Source of the DNA: an uncultured Clostridia bacterium
GTDB lineage: Bacteria; Bacillota; Clostridia; Oscillospirales; Oscillospiraceae
Direction: 5' to 3'
Assembly (NCBI GenBank): GCA_947383645.1
Contig: CANDEH010000093.1
Coordinates: forward strand, 1-9,670
DNA: 9,670 nucleotides
In this document: positions 1 to 6,028 of the stretch, in pieces
Numbering within the stretch: the stretch's first letter is position 1
Layout: each line of letters opens with the position of its first letter
The notes under the pieces: model-generated
Told to the model about the DNA's origin: nothing
Seen by the model: the letters and a program-made list of their open reading frames with translations, nothing else
Databases searched by the model: none
Position numbers and translations under genes: made by a program

Positions 1-479
1 AGGGCAAGGAGAACAAGGGCATCTTCCCCGCCAGCGTGGAGTTCACCGCGGACCTGCACTCCATGGGCCAATATATCCAGCAGGGGGAGCGCCACCTCTT
101 TGAGACGGTGGTCCGCTTCGGCAAGTCCGCAAGCGACTTGAAGGTCCCCTTCGACGCCGCCGACGGCGACGGGCTGAACTTCCTGGCGGGGAAGGATATG
201 GACTACATCGCCGCCCAGGCCATGGACGGCACCCTCCTGGCCCACGTGGAGGGGGGCGTCCCCAACCTGATCGTCCACGCCGGGGAGAAGAACGCCCACA
301 CGTTGGGCGAGCTGGTGTACTTCTTCGAGTACGCCTGCGGCCTCAGCGGGTATCTGCTGGGGGTGAACCCCTTCGACCAGCCCGGCGTAGAGGCGTACAA
401 GAAGAACATGTTCGCCCTTCTGGGCAAGCCCGGCTACGAGGACATGGGCGCGGCCCTGCGGGAGAAGCTGGGGCGGTAA
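1..479 (+). CDS. pgi: Glucose-6-phosphate isomerase, C-terminal part (cut by window edge)
   Basis: Pgi interconverts glucose 6-phosphate and fructose 6-phosphate in cytoplasmic glycolysis and gluconeogenesis. The frame is open from base 3, so the gene begins left of the window; the GTG at 36 is an internal valine codon. About 158 C-terminal residues are visible. They include the stretch FPASVEFTADLHSMGQ and, near the end, NPFDQPGVEAYKKNMF, which fits the second PGI family signature ([FY]-[DN]-Q-x-G-V-E-x2-K). The lysine of that signature corresponds to the active-site lysine in the family. Clostridial and Bacillus Pgi proteins are about 450 residues, so roughly a third is seen. The stop TAA is at 477-479, and a terminator-like hairpin follows at 522-558. 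Identification is secure; the N-terminal sugar-isomerase subdomain cannot be judged here. Confidence 0.96.
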   Translation, partial: GKENKGIFPASVEFTADLHSMGQYIQQGERHLFETVVRFGKSASDLKVPFDAADGDGLNFLAGKDMDYIAAQAMDGTLLAHVEGGVPNLIVHAGEKNAHTLGELVYFFEYACGLSGYLLGVNPFDQPGVEAYKKNMFALLGKPGYEDMGAALREKLGR

Positions 480-487
480 TTTTCCAA

Positions 488-517
488 TTAGGAATGAGGA
501 GTTAGGAATTAGGAATG
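488..517 (+). repeat. Heptamer tandem repeat, TTAGGAA type (4 units)
   Basis: Four in-phase 7-nt units follow the pgi stop codon: TTAGGAA (488-494), TGAGGAG (495-501), TTAGGAA (502-508), TTAGGAA (509-515), then TGG. The same unit recurs at 8520-8540, in the same orientation and also ending in TGG. It is far more AT-rich than its surroundings and does not look coding. The function is unknown; it resembles a dispersed intergenic repeat. Confidence 0.8.
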
Positions 518-521
518 GGAT

Positions 522-558
522 GGGCCCCGCGCGGCAAAAGCCACCCGGGGCCCGTTTT
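522..558 (+). terminator. Terminator-like hairpin after pgi
   Basis: GGGCCCCG (522-529) pairs with CGGGGCCC (546-553), with a further inner stem GGC (533-535)/GCC (540-542) closing an AAAA loop. The hairpin is followed by GTTTTC. The stem is strong and GC-rich but the T run is short, so termination may be partial and some transcript may reach the next gene, which starts 11-17 nt later. Confidence 0.55.
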
Positions 559-568
559 CAGAAGGGGG

Positions 569-1054
569 ATGGCTGTGCGGAAGATACGGCTGGCCGGCAT
601 TGTGCTGGCGGTACTGCTTGCGGTGGGCGGCGCGGTCTATTGGGGGACGGCCCCAGAGCGCTCCGGCTACCCCTGGCCCATCGGGGAGGAGAACACCTAC
701 CCGGTAAACGCGCAGAATGCCGTCAAATTGGAGGCCCTGCCGGAGACGGTCACGGCGGGGGGCGGCGAGTTCCTGTTCTCCAACGGGAGCGGCGGGGAGG
801 TGTACTACGGCGAGCACTACCGCCTGCAAATCCGGCTCAAGTGGAGATGGTACAACATCGAACAGCCCTGCGGCTTTGTCCTCCCCATGTATACCATCCG
901 TCCCCAGATGACGGACCGCCTGACGGTGAACTGGAGCCGCTGCTACGGTTCCCTGCCGCCGGGGACCTACCGGCTCATCAAGGACTACAGCATGGAGGAC
1001 ACAGCGGACTGCTACGCGACGGCGGTGTTCCGGATTGCGGAGAAGGGAAGTTGA
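569..1054 (+). CDS. Exported Ig-like (Big_14-like) protein of unknown role
   Basis: A 161-aa protein with a basic start (MAVRKIRL), one hydrophobic segment (about residues 8-24, LAGIVLAVLLAVGGAVYW) and an extracytoplasmic remainder. No lipobox cysteine follows, so it is either a cleaved secreted protein or anchored by its N-terminus. The C-terminal half has the pattern of bacterial Ig-like domains of the Big_14 kind: a strand with FSNGSGGEVYYGEHYRLQIR, then WYNI, then the closing stretch YGSLPPGTYRLIKDYS. Such domains are common on Firmicutes surface proteins and do not give a specific function. The start is uncertain: ATG 569 lies only 1 nt behind GAAGGGGG (561-568), whereas GTG 575 lies 6 nt behind it and would give MRKIRLAG. 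An upstream ATG at 515 lies in the repeat and hairpin zone and is unlikely. I see no promoter of its own; readthrough from pgi is possible. Confidence 0.75.
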   Translation: MAVRKIRLAGIVLAVLLAVGGAVYWGTAPERSGYPWPIGEENTYPVNAQNAVKLEALPETVTAGGGEFLFSNGSGGEVYYGEHYRLQIRLKWRWYNIEQPCGFVLPMYTIRPQMTDRLTVNWSRCYGSLPPGTYRLIKDYSMEDTADCYATAVFRIAEKGS

Positions 1055-1091
1055 ACAAATCGTAAATCTTCGGGAAAATCTCGTTTAGCCG

Positions 1092-1120
1092 TTGTTTTTT
1101 TCCCGCCGTTATGATATGCT
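1092..1120 (+). promoter_or_regulatory. Promoter with extended -10 for the P-loop gene
   Basis: TTGTTT (1092-1097) and TATGCT (1115-1120) are 17 nt apart, and the -10 is preceded by TGA (1112-1114), giving the extended form TGnTATGCT. Transcription would start near 1127, leaving a leader of about 45 nt. An 8-bp inverted repeat, CGGGAAAA (1071-1078)/TTTTCCCG (1098-1105), spans the -35 and spacer; whether it regulates or merely ends the previous transcript is unclear. Confidence 0.55.
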
Positions 1121-1173
1121 AACAGTACAGTAGAAAGCATATGGGCTACCATACGGAGAAGGAGTGATTTCTT

Positions 1174-1584
1174 ATGGTTAGATTAATCATGAGCGGCAAG
1201 GGCGAGGGCAAGACCAAGCAGCTGATGGAGCTGATGGAGAGCGCCGCTGAGAACGACAACGGCTGCATGGTCTGCATTGAGGCGTCCCACAGCATCGGCT
1301 TCAGCCTGCGCCGCAAGACCCGCATGATCGACGCGGGGGAGTACCAGCTCACCAGCTTTGACGCCCTGCGCGGCTTTCTGAGCGGCCTCTACGCCGGCAA
1401 CTACGACATCTCCCACATCTTTATCGACAACCTGGGCAAGATCGTCAAGAGCGACAACGCCCAGGACATGGAGACGTTTTTACAGTGGATGGACGCCTTC
1501 GGCGAGGCCCGCGGCGTCAAGTTTACCGCCACCATCAGCGCCGACCCCGATACCGCCACCGAGGGCATGCGGAAGTATATGTGA
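1174..1584 (+). CDS. Small P-loop NTPase-like protein, unknown role
   Basis: A 136-aa cytoplasmic protein that starts with a beta strand and a Walker A-like loop, MVRLIMSGKGEGKTKQLMEL (residues 1-20). The consensus first glycine (GxxxxGKT) is replaced by serine, but the following residue is glycine and GKT is intact. A Walker B-like strand ending in aspartate, HIFIDNLGKIV, follows about 85 residues later. There is no membrane segment or DNA-binding motif. It resembles a family of short conserved Firmicutes proteins often labelled PilT-like or hypothetical; I recall that from general knowledge, and no function is established. The start is firm: GGAGAAGGAG (1155-1164) lies 9 nt before the ATG. 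The gene stands alone, with its own promoter upstream and a strong hairpin 11 nt past the stop. Confidence 0.85.
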   Translation: MVRLIMSGKGEGKTKQLMELMESAAENDNGCMVCIEASHSIGFSLRRKTRMIDAGEYQLTSFDALRGFLSGLYAGNYDISHIFIDNLGKIVKSDNAQDMETFLQWMDAFGEARGVKFTATISADPDTATEGMRKYM

Positions 1585-1594
1585 TTGCTACAGA

Positions 1595-1626
1595 GAGAGG
1601 ACCGGTCCAAAAGGACCGGTCCTCTC
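1595..1626 (+). terminator. Perfect 14-bp hairpin after the P-loop gene
   Basis: GAGAGGACCGGTCC (1595-1608) and its exact reverse complement (1613-1626) enclose an AAAA loop. Each arm contains the self-complementary decamer GGACCGGTCC. No T run follows (AAACTATC), so classic intrinsic termination is doubtful; it could instead protect the mRNA 3' end or act with another factor. Confidence 0.5.
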
Positions 1627-1657
1627 AAACTATCAAAGAAAAGCGGCAGAATATGCT

Positions 1658-1721
1658 GGCGGTAAGGAGGATAGTGTGAAAGGAACCCAAGAGGGGTTCC
1701 TTTCGCGTGCAATCAACCCGC
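1658..1721. repeat. 64-bp inverted repeat, left copy
   Basis: This copy matches the reverse complement of 3446-3509 at 60 of 64 positions with no gaps. It holds an internal hairpin GAAAGGAACCC (1678-1688)/GGGTTCCTTTC (1694-1704). Two of the four mismatches fall in the hairpin loop and two just inside it. The outer side carries TAAGGAGGATAGTGTGA, a Shine-Dalgarno-like motif before GTG-TGA. Similarity stops sharply at both ends of the 64 bp. Confidence 0.9.
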
Positions 1722-1769
1722 CGTACCCCAAGGGCATTTCCTCGCCGCTGCGCGGCTCAGGCACAACGA

Positions 1770-1862
1770 CAAATTTCGGCCTGCGGCCGAAATTTGCCTC
1801 AGCTTGTCAAAAAACCTACCGGTTTTTCGACAAGCTGAGACCGCCCCATCCGGGGCGGTCTC
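1770..1862. other. Three consecutive hairpins downstream of the HExxH gene
   Basis: Hairpin A: a 12-bp stem, 1770-1781 with 1785-1796 (CAAATTTCGGCC and its complement). Hairpin B: CTCAGCTTGTC (1798-1808) with 1829-1839, plus inner AAAAACC (1810-1816)/GGTTTTT (1821-1827). Hairpin C: GAGACCGCCCC (1837-1847) with 1852-1862. B and C share bases 1837-1839, so they compete. Hairpin C lies 8 nt past the stop of the minus-strand gene and B supplies a T run on that strand, so together they probably end that transcript. Confidence 0.75.
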
Positions 1863-1870
1863 GCTATGGT

Positions 1871-3331
1871 TTACTCGGTGTAGGGCTTGTTGGTATCGAT
1901 GAACATCCCCTGCTCTCTGCTCCAGCCCACGCAGAAGTCCAGGGCCTTGCCCAGGTCACGGAGCTTGAAGTAGTTGCTACCGCCGATCTTGTAGACCTGG
2001 ACGTCGATCTTCTGGGCGTCTACGTAGATGGCGTCGTTGCTGGGGGTAGCGGATTGATTGCCGCCAGTGGCCGCGCCGGAGAGGTCACCGTCCTGCCTCG
2101 TGTAGGACTGGCCGGTGGTGGCGGTGGCGGACTTGGTGGTGTTGTCGTAGCCCACGGCGAACTGTTTCTCGGTGCCATTTAAAAGGGCGGCTACATCGCG
2201 GATTTTGAAGTAGTTATTGCCGTCGATCTTGTAGACCGTAGGATCAGCGGCGCTGCCGTTCACCGTCAGCTTGTCGTTGGTGGGGGCGGCGGTGGCGGGC
2301 TGCTGAGTACTTACGCCGCCGTTGTAGTGGATATTGGCCTTGGTCAGCGCCTCGTTGTAGTCGTCGATTTTGATGGTCTCCCACTGCGCCTCCGTACCGC
2401 CGTAGTAGACGTCCGTCAGACTGGTGTTCCAGAACGCGGCGTAGCCAATCCTGGTCACACTGGCGGGAATGGTCACCTCGGCCAGGCTGTCGCAGTCCCC
2501 AAAGGCCCACTCCCCGATGGCGGTGACGCCGGAGGGGACGGTCAGCTCCGTCATGGTCCGCAGCACATGAGGCGGGTACTGCCAAACCATAGGATGTACG
2601 CCCGTTCCGGTTTCGCTGTCCCCATTGACCCGGTTCAGGAGCGCATCGGTGTAGTAGGTTTTCCAGTTGTCCGTATTCGTCGATGAATAAATTCTGTCCC
2701 CGGTAAGATGAAGCCCGAATTCCGCGCCCCATTTTTGGTTCATGCGCTCCATGAAGTGCAGAAATTCATGGACGTATATACTCGGCGGAAATTCCTTTTC
2801 AGTGGCGCGTAAGGTGTTCACGTAATACTCCCGATTGCAGAGATTAACAAACGAATGGCCGGTGCCGTTCTCATAGGAGGAGCCGCCCAGTCCCAAATAG
2901 CCCATGTGATCGTTCAGACTGGCAATACAGGTCACATGGTCATACCGGTCCAGATCAATATTGCTCTTTGCCAGAAGGGGAGCGTCTTGGACCGTTGACA
3001 GCCATCCTCCGGTGTCGCCGTAATCCGCCAGCTCTGTGATCGTCGCGTCGATCTCCACGACCTCCACATGGACCCGTATCACACCGACTTGGTTCATGAA
3101 CTCCTCAAAATCCCGGGCGTCCCCCTTGACAAAGTCGATTTCATCCTGTGTCATGGAATACTTTGTGTGTTTTTTTATGTCGTTTTGCATATAGTCTGCA
3201 TCCACATTCTTGAAGACGGCAAACAGAAAGTACCAGTCGGGCAGGGGTTCCTCCGCCGCCAGGGCGGTGGCGGGTAGCAGGGACAGGCAGAGGATCAGGG
3301 CCAGGGCGAAGGACAGGATTCTCTTTCTCAT
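1871..3331 (-). CDS. Secreted HExxH putative metallopeptidase with LRR and stalk-like domains
   Basis: A 486-aa protein starting with a clear signal peptide (residues 1-25, MRKRILSFALALILCLSLLP then ATALA). Residues about 30-240 form a domain with HEFLH at 188-192, the HExxH zinc-protease motif. It lacks the HExxHxxGxxH spacing of metzincins, and the third ligand is not evident. One BspA-type leucine-rich repeat block follows (about 258-310: LTVPSGVTAIGEWAF, VTIPASVTRIGYAAF). Two copies of a copper-amine-oxidase-N-like stalk module come last (about 355-410 and 434-480), marked by VYKIDGNNYFKIRDVAALL and VYKIGGSNYFKLRDLGKAL. Together these suggest a secreted surface-acting protein; peptidase activity is inferred from one motif. 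The frame is open up to 3445, but a promoter inside that extension and the signal peptide favour ATG 3331. The Shine-Dalgarno there is weak. The gene is single and lies between the 64-bp inverted repeats. Confidence 0.85.
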   Translation of the reverse strand: MRKRILSFALALILCLSLLPATALAAEEPLPDWYFLFAVFKNVDADYMQNDIKKHTKYSMTQDEIDFVKGDARDFEEFMNQVGVIRVHVEVVEIDATITELADYGDTGGWLSTVQDAPLLAKSNIDLDRYDHVTCIASLNDHMGYLGLGGSSYENGTGHSFVNLCNREYYVNTLRATEKEFPPSIYVHEFLHFMERMNQKWGAEFGLHLTGDRIYSSTNTDNWKTYYTDALLNRVNGDSETGTGVHPMVWQYPPHVLRTMTELTVPSGVTAIGEWAFGDCDSLAEVTIPASVTRIGYAAFWNTSLTDVYYGGTEAQWETIKIDDYNEALTKANIHYNGGVSTQQPATAAPTNDKLTVNGSAADPTVYKIDGNNYFKIRDVAALLNGTEKQFAVGYDNTTKSATATTGQSYTRQDGDLSGAATGGNQSATPSNDAIYVDAQKIDVQVYKIGGSNYFKLRDLGKALDFCVGWSREQGMFIDTNKPYTE

Positions 3332-3394
3332 TTTCTGTTTGACATATTTTTTGCCGGTACTGCGGAGGGACGGCGGGACACACATTCTGGCATC

Positions 3395-3423
3395 ATTATA
3401 CTTCCAAAGCCCCCTGTGCGCAA
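3395..3423 (-). promoter_or_regulatory. Promoter of the HExxH gene
   Basis: On the minus strand TTGCGC (3423-3418), a 17-nt spacer and a perfect TATAAT (3400-3395) are present. The start of transcription would lie near 3388, giving a leader of about 57 nt before ATG 3331. It sits inside the inverted-repeat-bounded segment, so the gene carries its own promoter. Confidence 0.65.
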
Positions 3424-3445
3424 CCTCTTTTTCCAGCAAGAGCAA

Positions 3446-3509
3446 GCGGGTTGATTTGACGCGAAAGGAACCCTTCCTGGGTTCCTTTCACACTATCCTC
3501 CTTACCGCC
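3446..3509. repeat. 64-bp inverted repeat, right copy
   Basis: This is the partner of 1658-1721, in opposite orientation. Its internal hairpin is GAAAGGAACCC (3463-3473)/GGGTTCCTTTC (3479-3489). It also lies 51 nt beyond the stop of the minus-strand lipoprotein gene and could stop that transcript. The two copies enclose 1852 bp in total, ends included. Confidence 0.9.
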
Positions 3510-3559
3510 GCTAAAACTCTATTGACTTTTTCGACAGACTGAAAATCCACACGTCTTTT

Positions 3560-4228
3560 TTAATTTGCCAGCTTTTCCAGTGTTCCGTACGCGTTGAGTT
3601 CGCTGGCTGCAAATGTATCGGTCAGGCTGTTCTGGTCGGCGAACAGGATGTTTCCGCTGGAGGTCAGCGGCAGCAGGCAACTGCCGGCGCTCAAATCCTC
3701 CGCCGGATTTTCCAGCAGCAGAAGGAGGGGGTTTTCCGCCTCAATCGCTTCCGCCGCGCCCAGGGTCACATTGACCGGGAATGCCAGCAGACCGCCTCCC
3801 GCGTACTCGTATAGCGCGGCCCCTGGGGGGAGGACGGCGCCGTCCGCGGTCAGAAGGGGCATCTGGCACTCCAGAAACGCCTCCATGTCCGCCGTGACGC
3901 TGTCGGGGTCCGCCGGCCTCAGTTTCTGGACGTCGCCGAAGCGCTCCACCCAGCGGCGGTTTGTCAGAATGAGGTGGTCGTATGTCCCCAGCTCGCCGTC
4001 GGTGAGCTCGATGGCGCTGTCCACCACGTAGGAGAGCAGCAGGCCGTCCCCCTGGGAGCGGAGAAAATCCGCCCCCGCGTCTGTCAGCTCCTTGCGAGCG
4101 CACACCGTATCAATATCGGTATAGGCGATATATAAGAGCCCGCCGGTGTCATATTCGGTCAGAGTGCCGGACCCTCCGCAGCCGGAAAGTCCGGCCGTCA
4201 GGAGAAGGGCCAGCGCCGCGGTCAGCAT
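3560..4228 (-). CDS. Lipoprotein of unknown function, leader interrupted by an amber codon
   Basis: The frame from ATG 4228 encodes 222 aa: a hydrophobic leader with lipobox LSGC (Cys17), then an acidic, leucine-rich extracytoplasmic domain with a few aromatic residues (e.g. EYDTGGLLYIAYTDIDTVC, YDHLILTNRRWVERF). I do not recognise the domain. The natural start is ATG 4237: GGAGG (4250-4246) lies 8 nt before it. That ATG is followed by AAG and then TAG (4231-4229), directly before ATG 4228. The ancestral product was therefore probably MK-x-MLTAALALLL. As it stands, translation must restart at 4228, 17 nt from the Shine-Dalgarno, and the leader would lose its lysine, which lipoprotein signal peptides usually need. 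It may be poorly made, a young pseudogene, or a base error. The rest of the frame is intact. The downstream operon gene end lies 101 nt upstream with no terminator seen. Confidence 0.75.
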   Translation of the reverse strand: MLTAALALLLTAGLSGCGGSGTLTEYDTGGLLYIAYTDIDTVCARKELTDAGADFLRSQGDGLLLSYVVDSAIELTDGELGTYDHLILTNRRWVERFGDVQKLRPADPDSVTADMEAFLECQMPLLTADGAVLPPGAALYEYAGGGLLAFPVNVTLGAAEAIEAENPLLLLLENPAEDLSAGSCLLPLTSSGNILFADQNSLTDTFAASELNAYGTLEKLAN

Positions 4229-4271
4229 CTACTTCATGTCTGTTTCCTCCCCGGCGATTTGTACCGTACAC

Positions 4272-4300
4272 AGTATAGCGGGGAGCGCCGGGAACTGCCA
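4272..4300 (-). promoter_or_regulatory. Possible promoter of the lipoprotein gene
   Basis: On the minus strand TATACT (4277-4272) is a good -10, but the -35 at 17 nt (TGGCAG, 4300-4295) is poor. Transcription would begin near 4265, about 28 nt before ATG 4237. No terminator separates this from the upstream operon, so readthrough could also supply transcript. Confidence 0.35.
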
Positions 4301-4337
4301 TAGCTTTGGCTTACATATTCCTAACAGCGGTGTAAGA

Positions 4338-5192
4338 TTACGCTCCTTTTGTCCGTCGCTTCTTCCCGTAGAACAGCCACAGCGCGCCGCCGCTGAGGAG
4401 GACCGCCGCCGTTACCAGACCCACGGTGAGCAGGGTGAATGTGGGGGGCAGGGGTGGCTTTTGGGCGGGGGTGATGACGGCCTTGGGGATCTCCCGCGTG
4501 GAGACGATGCGCTCCCCGATCTCCGGGTTCTCCTTGTCCTCCGAAGCGGGAGGGACGCCGTCGCCGGCGCTGGGGTCGTCTAAGAGCACCCAGAAGTGCC
4601 GGTGGCCGTAGAGGTAGGAGCAGTAGCCCCAGAGGTGGCCCTCCTCGTCGGTGTAGGTGAAGACGCCGTACTCCTTCAGGCCATTGAGCAGATCCAGGCC
4701 GGCGTCGCCGGAGTAGGAGTAGCTGTACCGCTCCGCGTTGGGGTAGGGCCAGATCACCAGGGTGGTCTTGCCGGCGGCCAGGTAGGCGTCGAAGAGGGGG
4801 GCCGTCACCGACTTGTCCACAGGGAGGATCTCGTCGCCGTGCTCGGCCTCAAAGGAGAGGTAGTCGTAGATCAGGGACAGCTCCGAGAGGGGGGCCCAGC
4901 CCTCGGTATCGGCGCTGTTGACGTAGCCCCAGTCCCGGTAGAGGACGTAGACGTTCAGGCGCTGGCCGTTCTCCACCTGGGCAATGACCACGCCGTCGGG
5001 GGCGCTGCGGACATCCACGTAGCCCTGGGGGCTGTTGGCGGTGTAGCTGCGGTTGTGGTACTCGCAGTCCAAGGCGTGCTGCTGATAGAAGCGGTTGTCC
5101 GGCTCCCAGAGCACGTCGGCAAAGGCGGGGAGGGTGAGGGACAGGGACAGGAGCAGGGTGAGGAGCAGGGCGGTCAGTTTGGTTCTTTTCAT
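4338..5192 (-). CDS. Secreted SH3-like protein with C-terminal anchor, paralogue 3
   Basis: A 284-aa protein: signal peptide about 1-26 (cleavage near AFA-DVLW), an extracytoplasmic domain, a proline-rich linker (PAQKPPLPPT) and a membrane helix about 253-275 (VLLSGGALWLFYG) ending in KKRRTKGA. Residues about 50-110 look like a bacterial SH3 fold: ANSPQGYVDVRSAPDG, YRDWGYV, GWAPLSELSLIYD. A second half contains WPYPNAERY and TDEEGHLWGY. All these motifs recur in the two genes upstream. It has only two mature cysteines, C43 and C191, which could form a disulfide. Orientation predicts most of the protein outside the cell with a short basic tail inside. The start is firm: AAAGGAGA precedes ATG 5192 and the ATG overlaps the upstream stop (ATGA). 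Last gene of the operon. The role is unknown; cell-wall ligand binding is one guess from the SH3-like part. Confidence 0.85.
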   Translation of the reverse strand: MKRTKLTALLLTLLLSLSLTLPAFADVLWEPDNRFYQQHALDCEYHNRSYTANSPQGYVDVRSAPDGVVIAQVENGQRLNVYVLYRDWGYVNSADTEGWAPLSELSLIYDYLSFEAEHGDEILPVDKSVTAPLFDAYLAAGKTTLVIWPYPNAERYSYSYSGDAGLDLLNGLKEYGVFTYTDEEGHLWGYCSYLYGHRHFWVLLDDPSAGDGVPPASEDKENPEIGERIVSTREIPKAVITPAQKPPLPPTFTLLTVGLVTAAVLLSGGALWLFYGKKRRTKGA

Positions 5193-6028
5193 GGGGAATC
5201 TCCTTTCGCCGGCTTTTTGCGGTAGAAAAACCAGAGGGCGGCGGCGCTGAGGGCCACCGCGCCGCCCATCAGCACCGCTGGCAGGTAGTTGGACAGGGGC
5301 GGCTGGGGCTCCCGGGCGGGATAGAACTTGATGGGCGGCGCCTCCCGGACGGACACCACCCGGGGCCGGGGGTAGGGCGCGGCGGTACCGTCCGGCCGGT
5401 CGTACTCCATCTGCCCGTCCCCGGCCTCTGGGGTGGAGAGGCAGACCCAGTAGTCCAGCTGGCAGCCCAGGGCCCAGACATAGCCCTCCGGGTCGGTGTA
5501 GAGGTCGGTGATGTGGTCGGCCATGCGCGCAAAGACTTCCGCCTCCTCCCACTGGACGTAGCGGGCCCGCTCCGCGTTGGGGTAGTCCCAGTACACCACG
5601 TAGCCGTCCTCCCGGTCCGAGAGCAGGGCCTCCACCTGCTCCCGGTCGCAGGGGGTGAACTGATCGCTGTATTCTTCCGCAAAGGAAATTTCGTCGTAGA
5701 CCACGGACAGCTCACTGAGGGGGACCCAGGCGTCCCAATAGGTGTCGCCATAGTATTCGACAAAGACCCAGTCCTGATACCGTGCGTTGCTGAGGAGCCG
5801 CACCCCGTTCTCCTCCTGGCGGATTATCCGGCCGCCAGGGGCCTCCCGGAAGTTCACATAGCCCTGGGGGCTGTTGGCGTAGTACAAGCGGTGGTCATAT
5901 TCGCACTCCTCCTCATGCTCCACGAAGAAGTCGTTGGGCGGGACATCAAGTACGTCAGCCCAGGCGGGGAGGGCCATCGACGCCGCCAGCAGGACTGTCA
6001 GCAAAAGGGTGGAAAGCCTAAATTTCAT
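5189..6028 (-). CDS. Secreted SH3-like protein with C-terminal anchor, paralogue 2
   Basis: A 279-aa protein with the same plan as its neighbours: signal peptide 1-24 (cleavage near AWA-DVLD), SH3-like region about 49-110 (ANSPQGYVNFREAPGG, RYQDWVFV, WVPLSELSVVYD), second half with WDYPNAER and TDPEGYVWALG, linker PAREPQPP, membrane helix about 248-269 and tail RKKPAKGDSP. Cysteines C42, C127, C189 and C196 are present; C189 aligns with C191 of paralogue 3 and C196 with C215 of paralogue 1, so this copy holds both candidate partners for the conserved N-terminal cysteine. ATG 6028 overlaps the previous stop as ATGA and follows GGAGAGGAGGAA. Its own stop TGA overlaps the next ATG. It is very acidic in the exported part. 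Function unknown. Confidence 0.85.
   Translation of the reverse strand: MKFRLSTLLLTVLLAASMALPAWADVLDVPPNDFFVEHEEECEYDHRLYYANSPQGYVNFREAPGGRIIRQEENGVRLLSNARYQDWVFVEYYGDTYWDAWVPLSELSVVYDEISFAEEYSDQFTPCDREQVEALLSDREDGYVVYWDYPNAERARYVQWEEAEVFARMADHITDLYTDPEGYVWALGCQLDYWVCLSTPEAGDGQMEYDRPDGTAAPYPRPRVVSVREAPPIKFYPAREPQPPLSNYLPAVLMGGAVALSAAALWFFYRKKPAKGDSP

Noticed and set aside
488..515. Telomere-like or CRISPR-like repeat
   Set aside because: The units are only 7 nt with no spacers, in few copies, and lie in an ordinary intergenic gap.
1676..2182. Plus-strand frame of 168 codons
   Set aside because: It begins in the inverted repeat, passes through three hairpins and then runs antisense to the HExxH gene; its Gly/Val-rich product is typical of an antisense shadow.
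3332..3445. 38-codon extension of the HExxH protein
   Set aside because: The promoter (TATAAT at 3400-3395) lies inside it and the signal peptide begins at 3331.
4596..5225. Plus-strand frame of 209 codons
   Set aside because: It is antisense to paralogue 3, Val/Gly-rich with low complexity and no start signal.
5193..5552. N-terminal extension of paralogue 3 by 120 codons
   Set aside because: It overlaps paralogue 2 out of frame and is Gly/Pro/Arg-rich; the signal peptide and Shine-Dalgarno fix the start at 5192.
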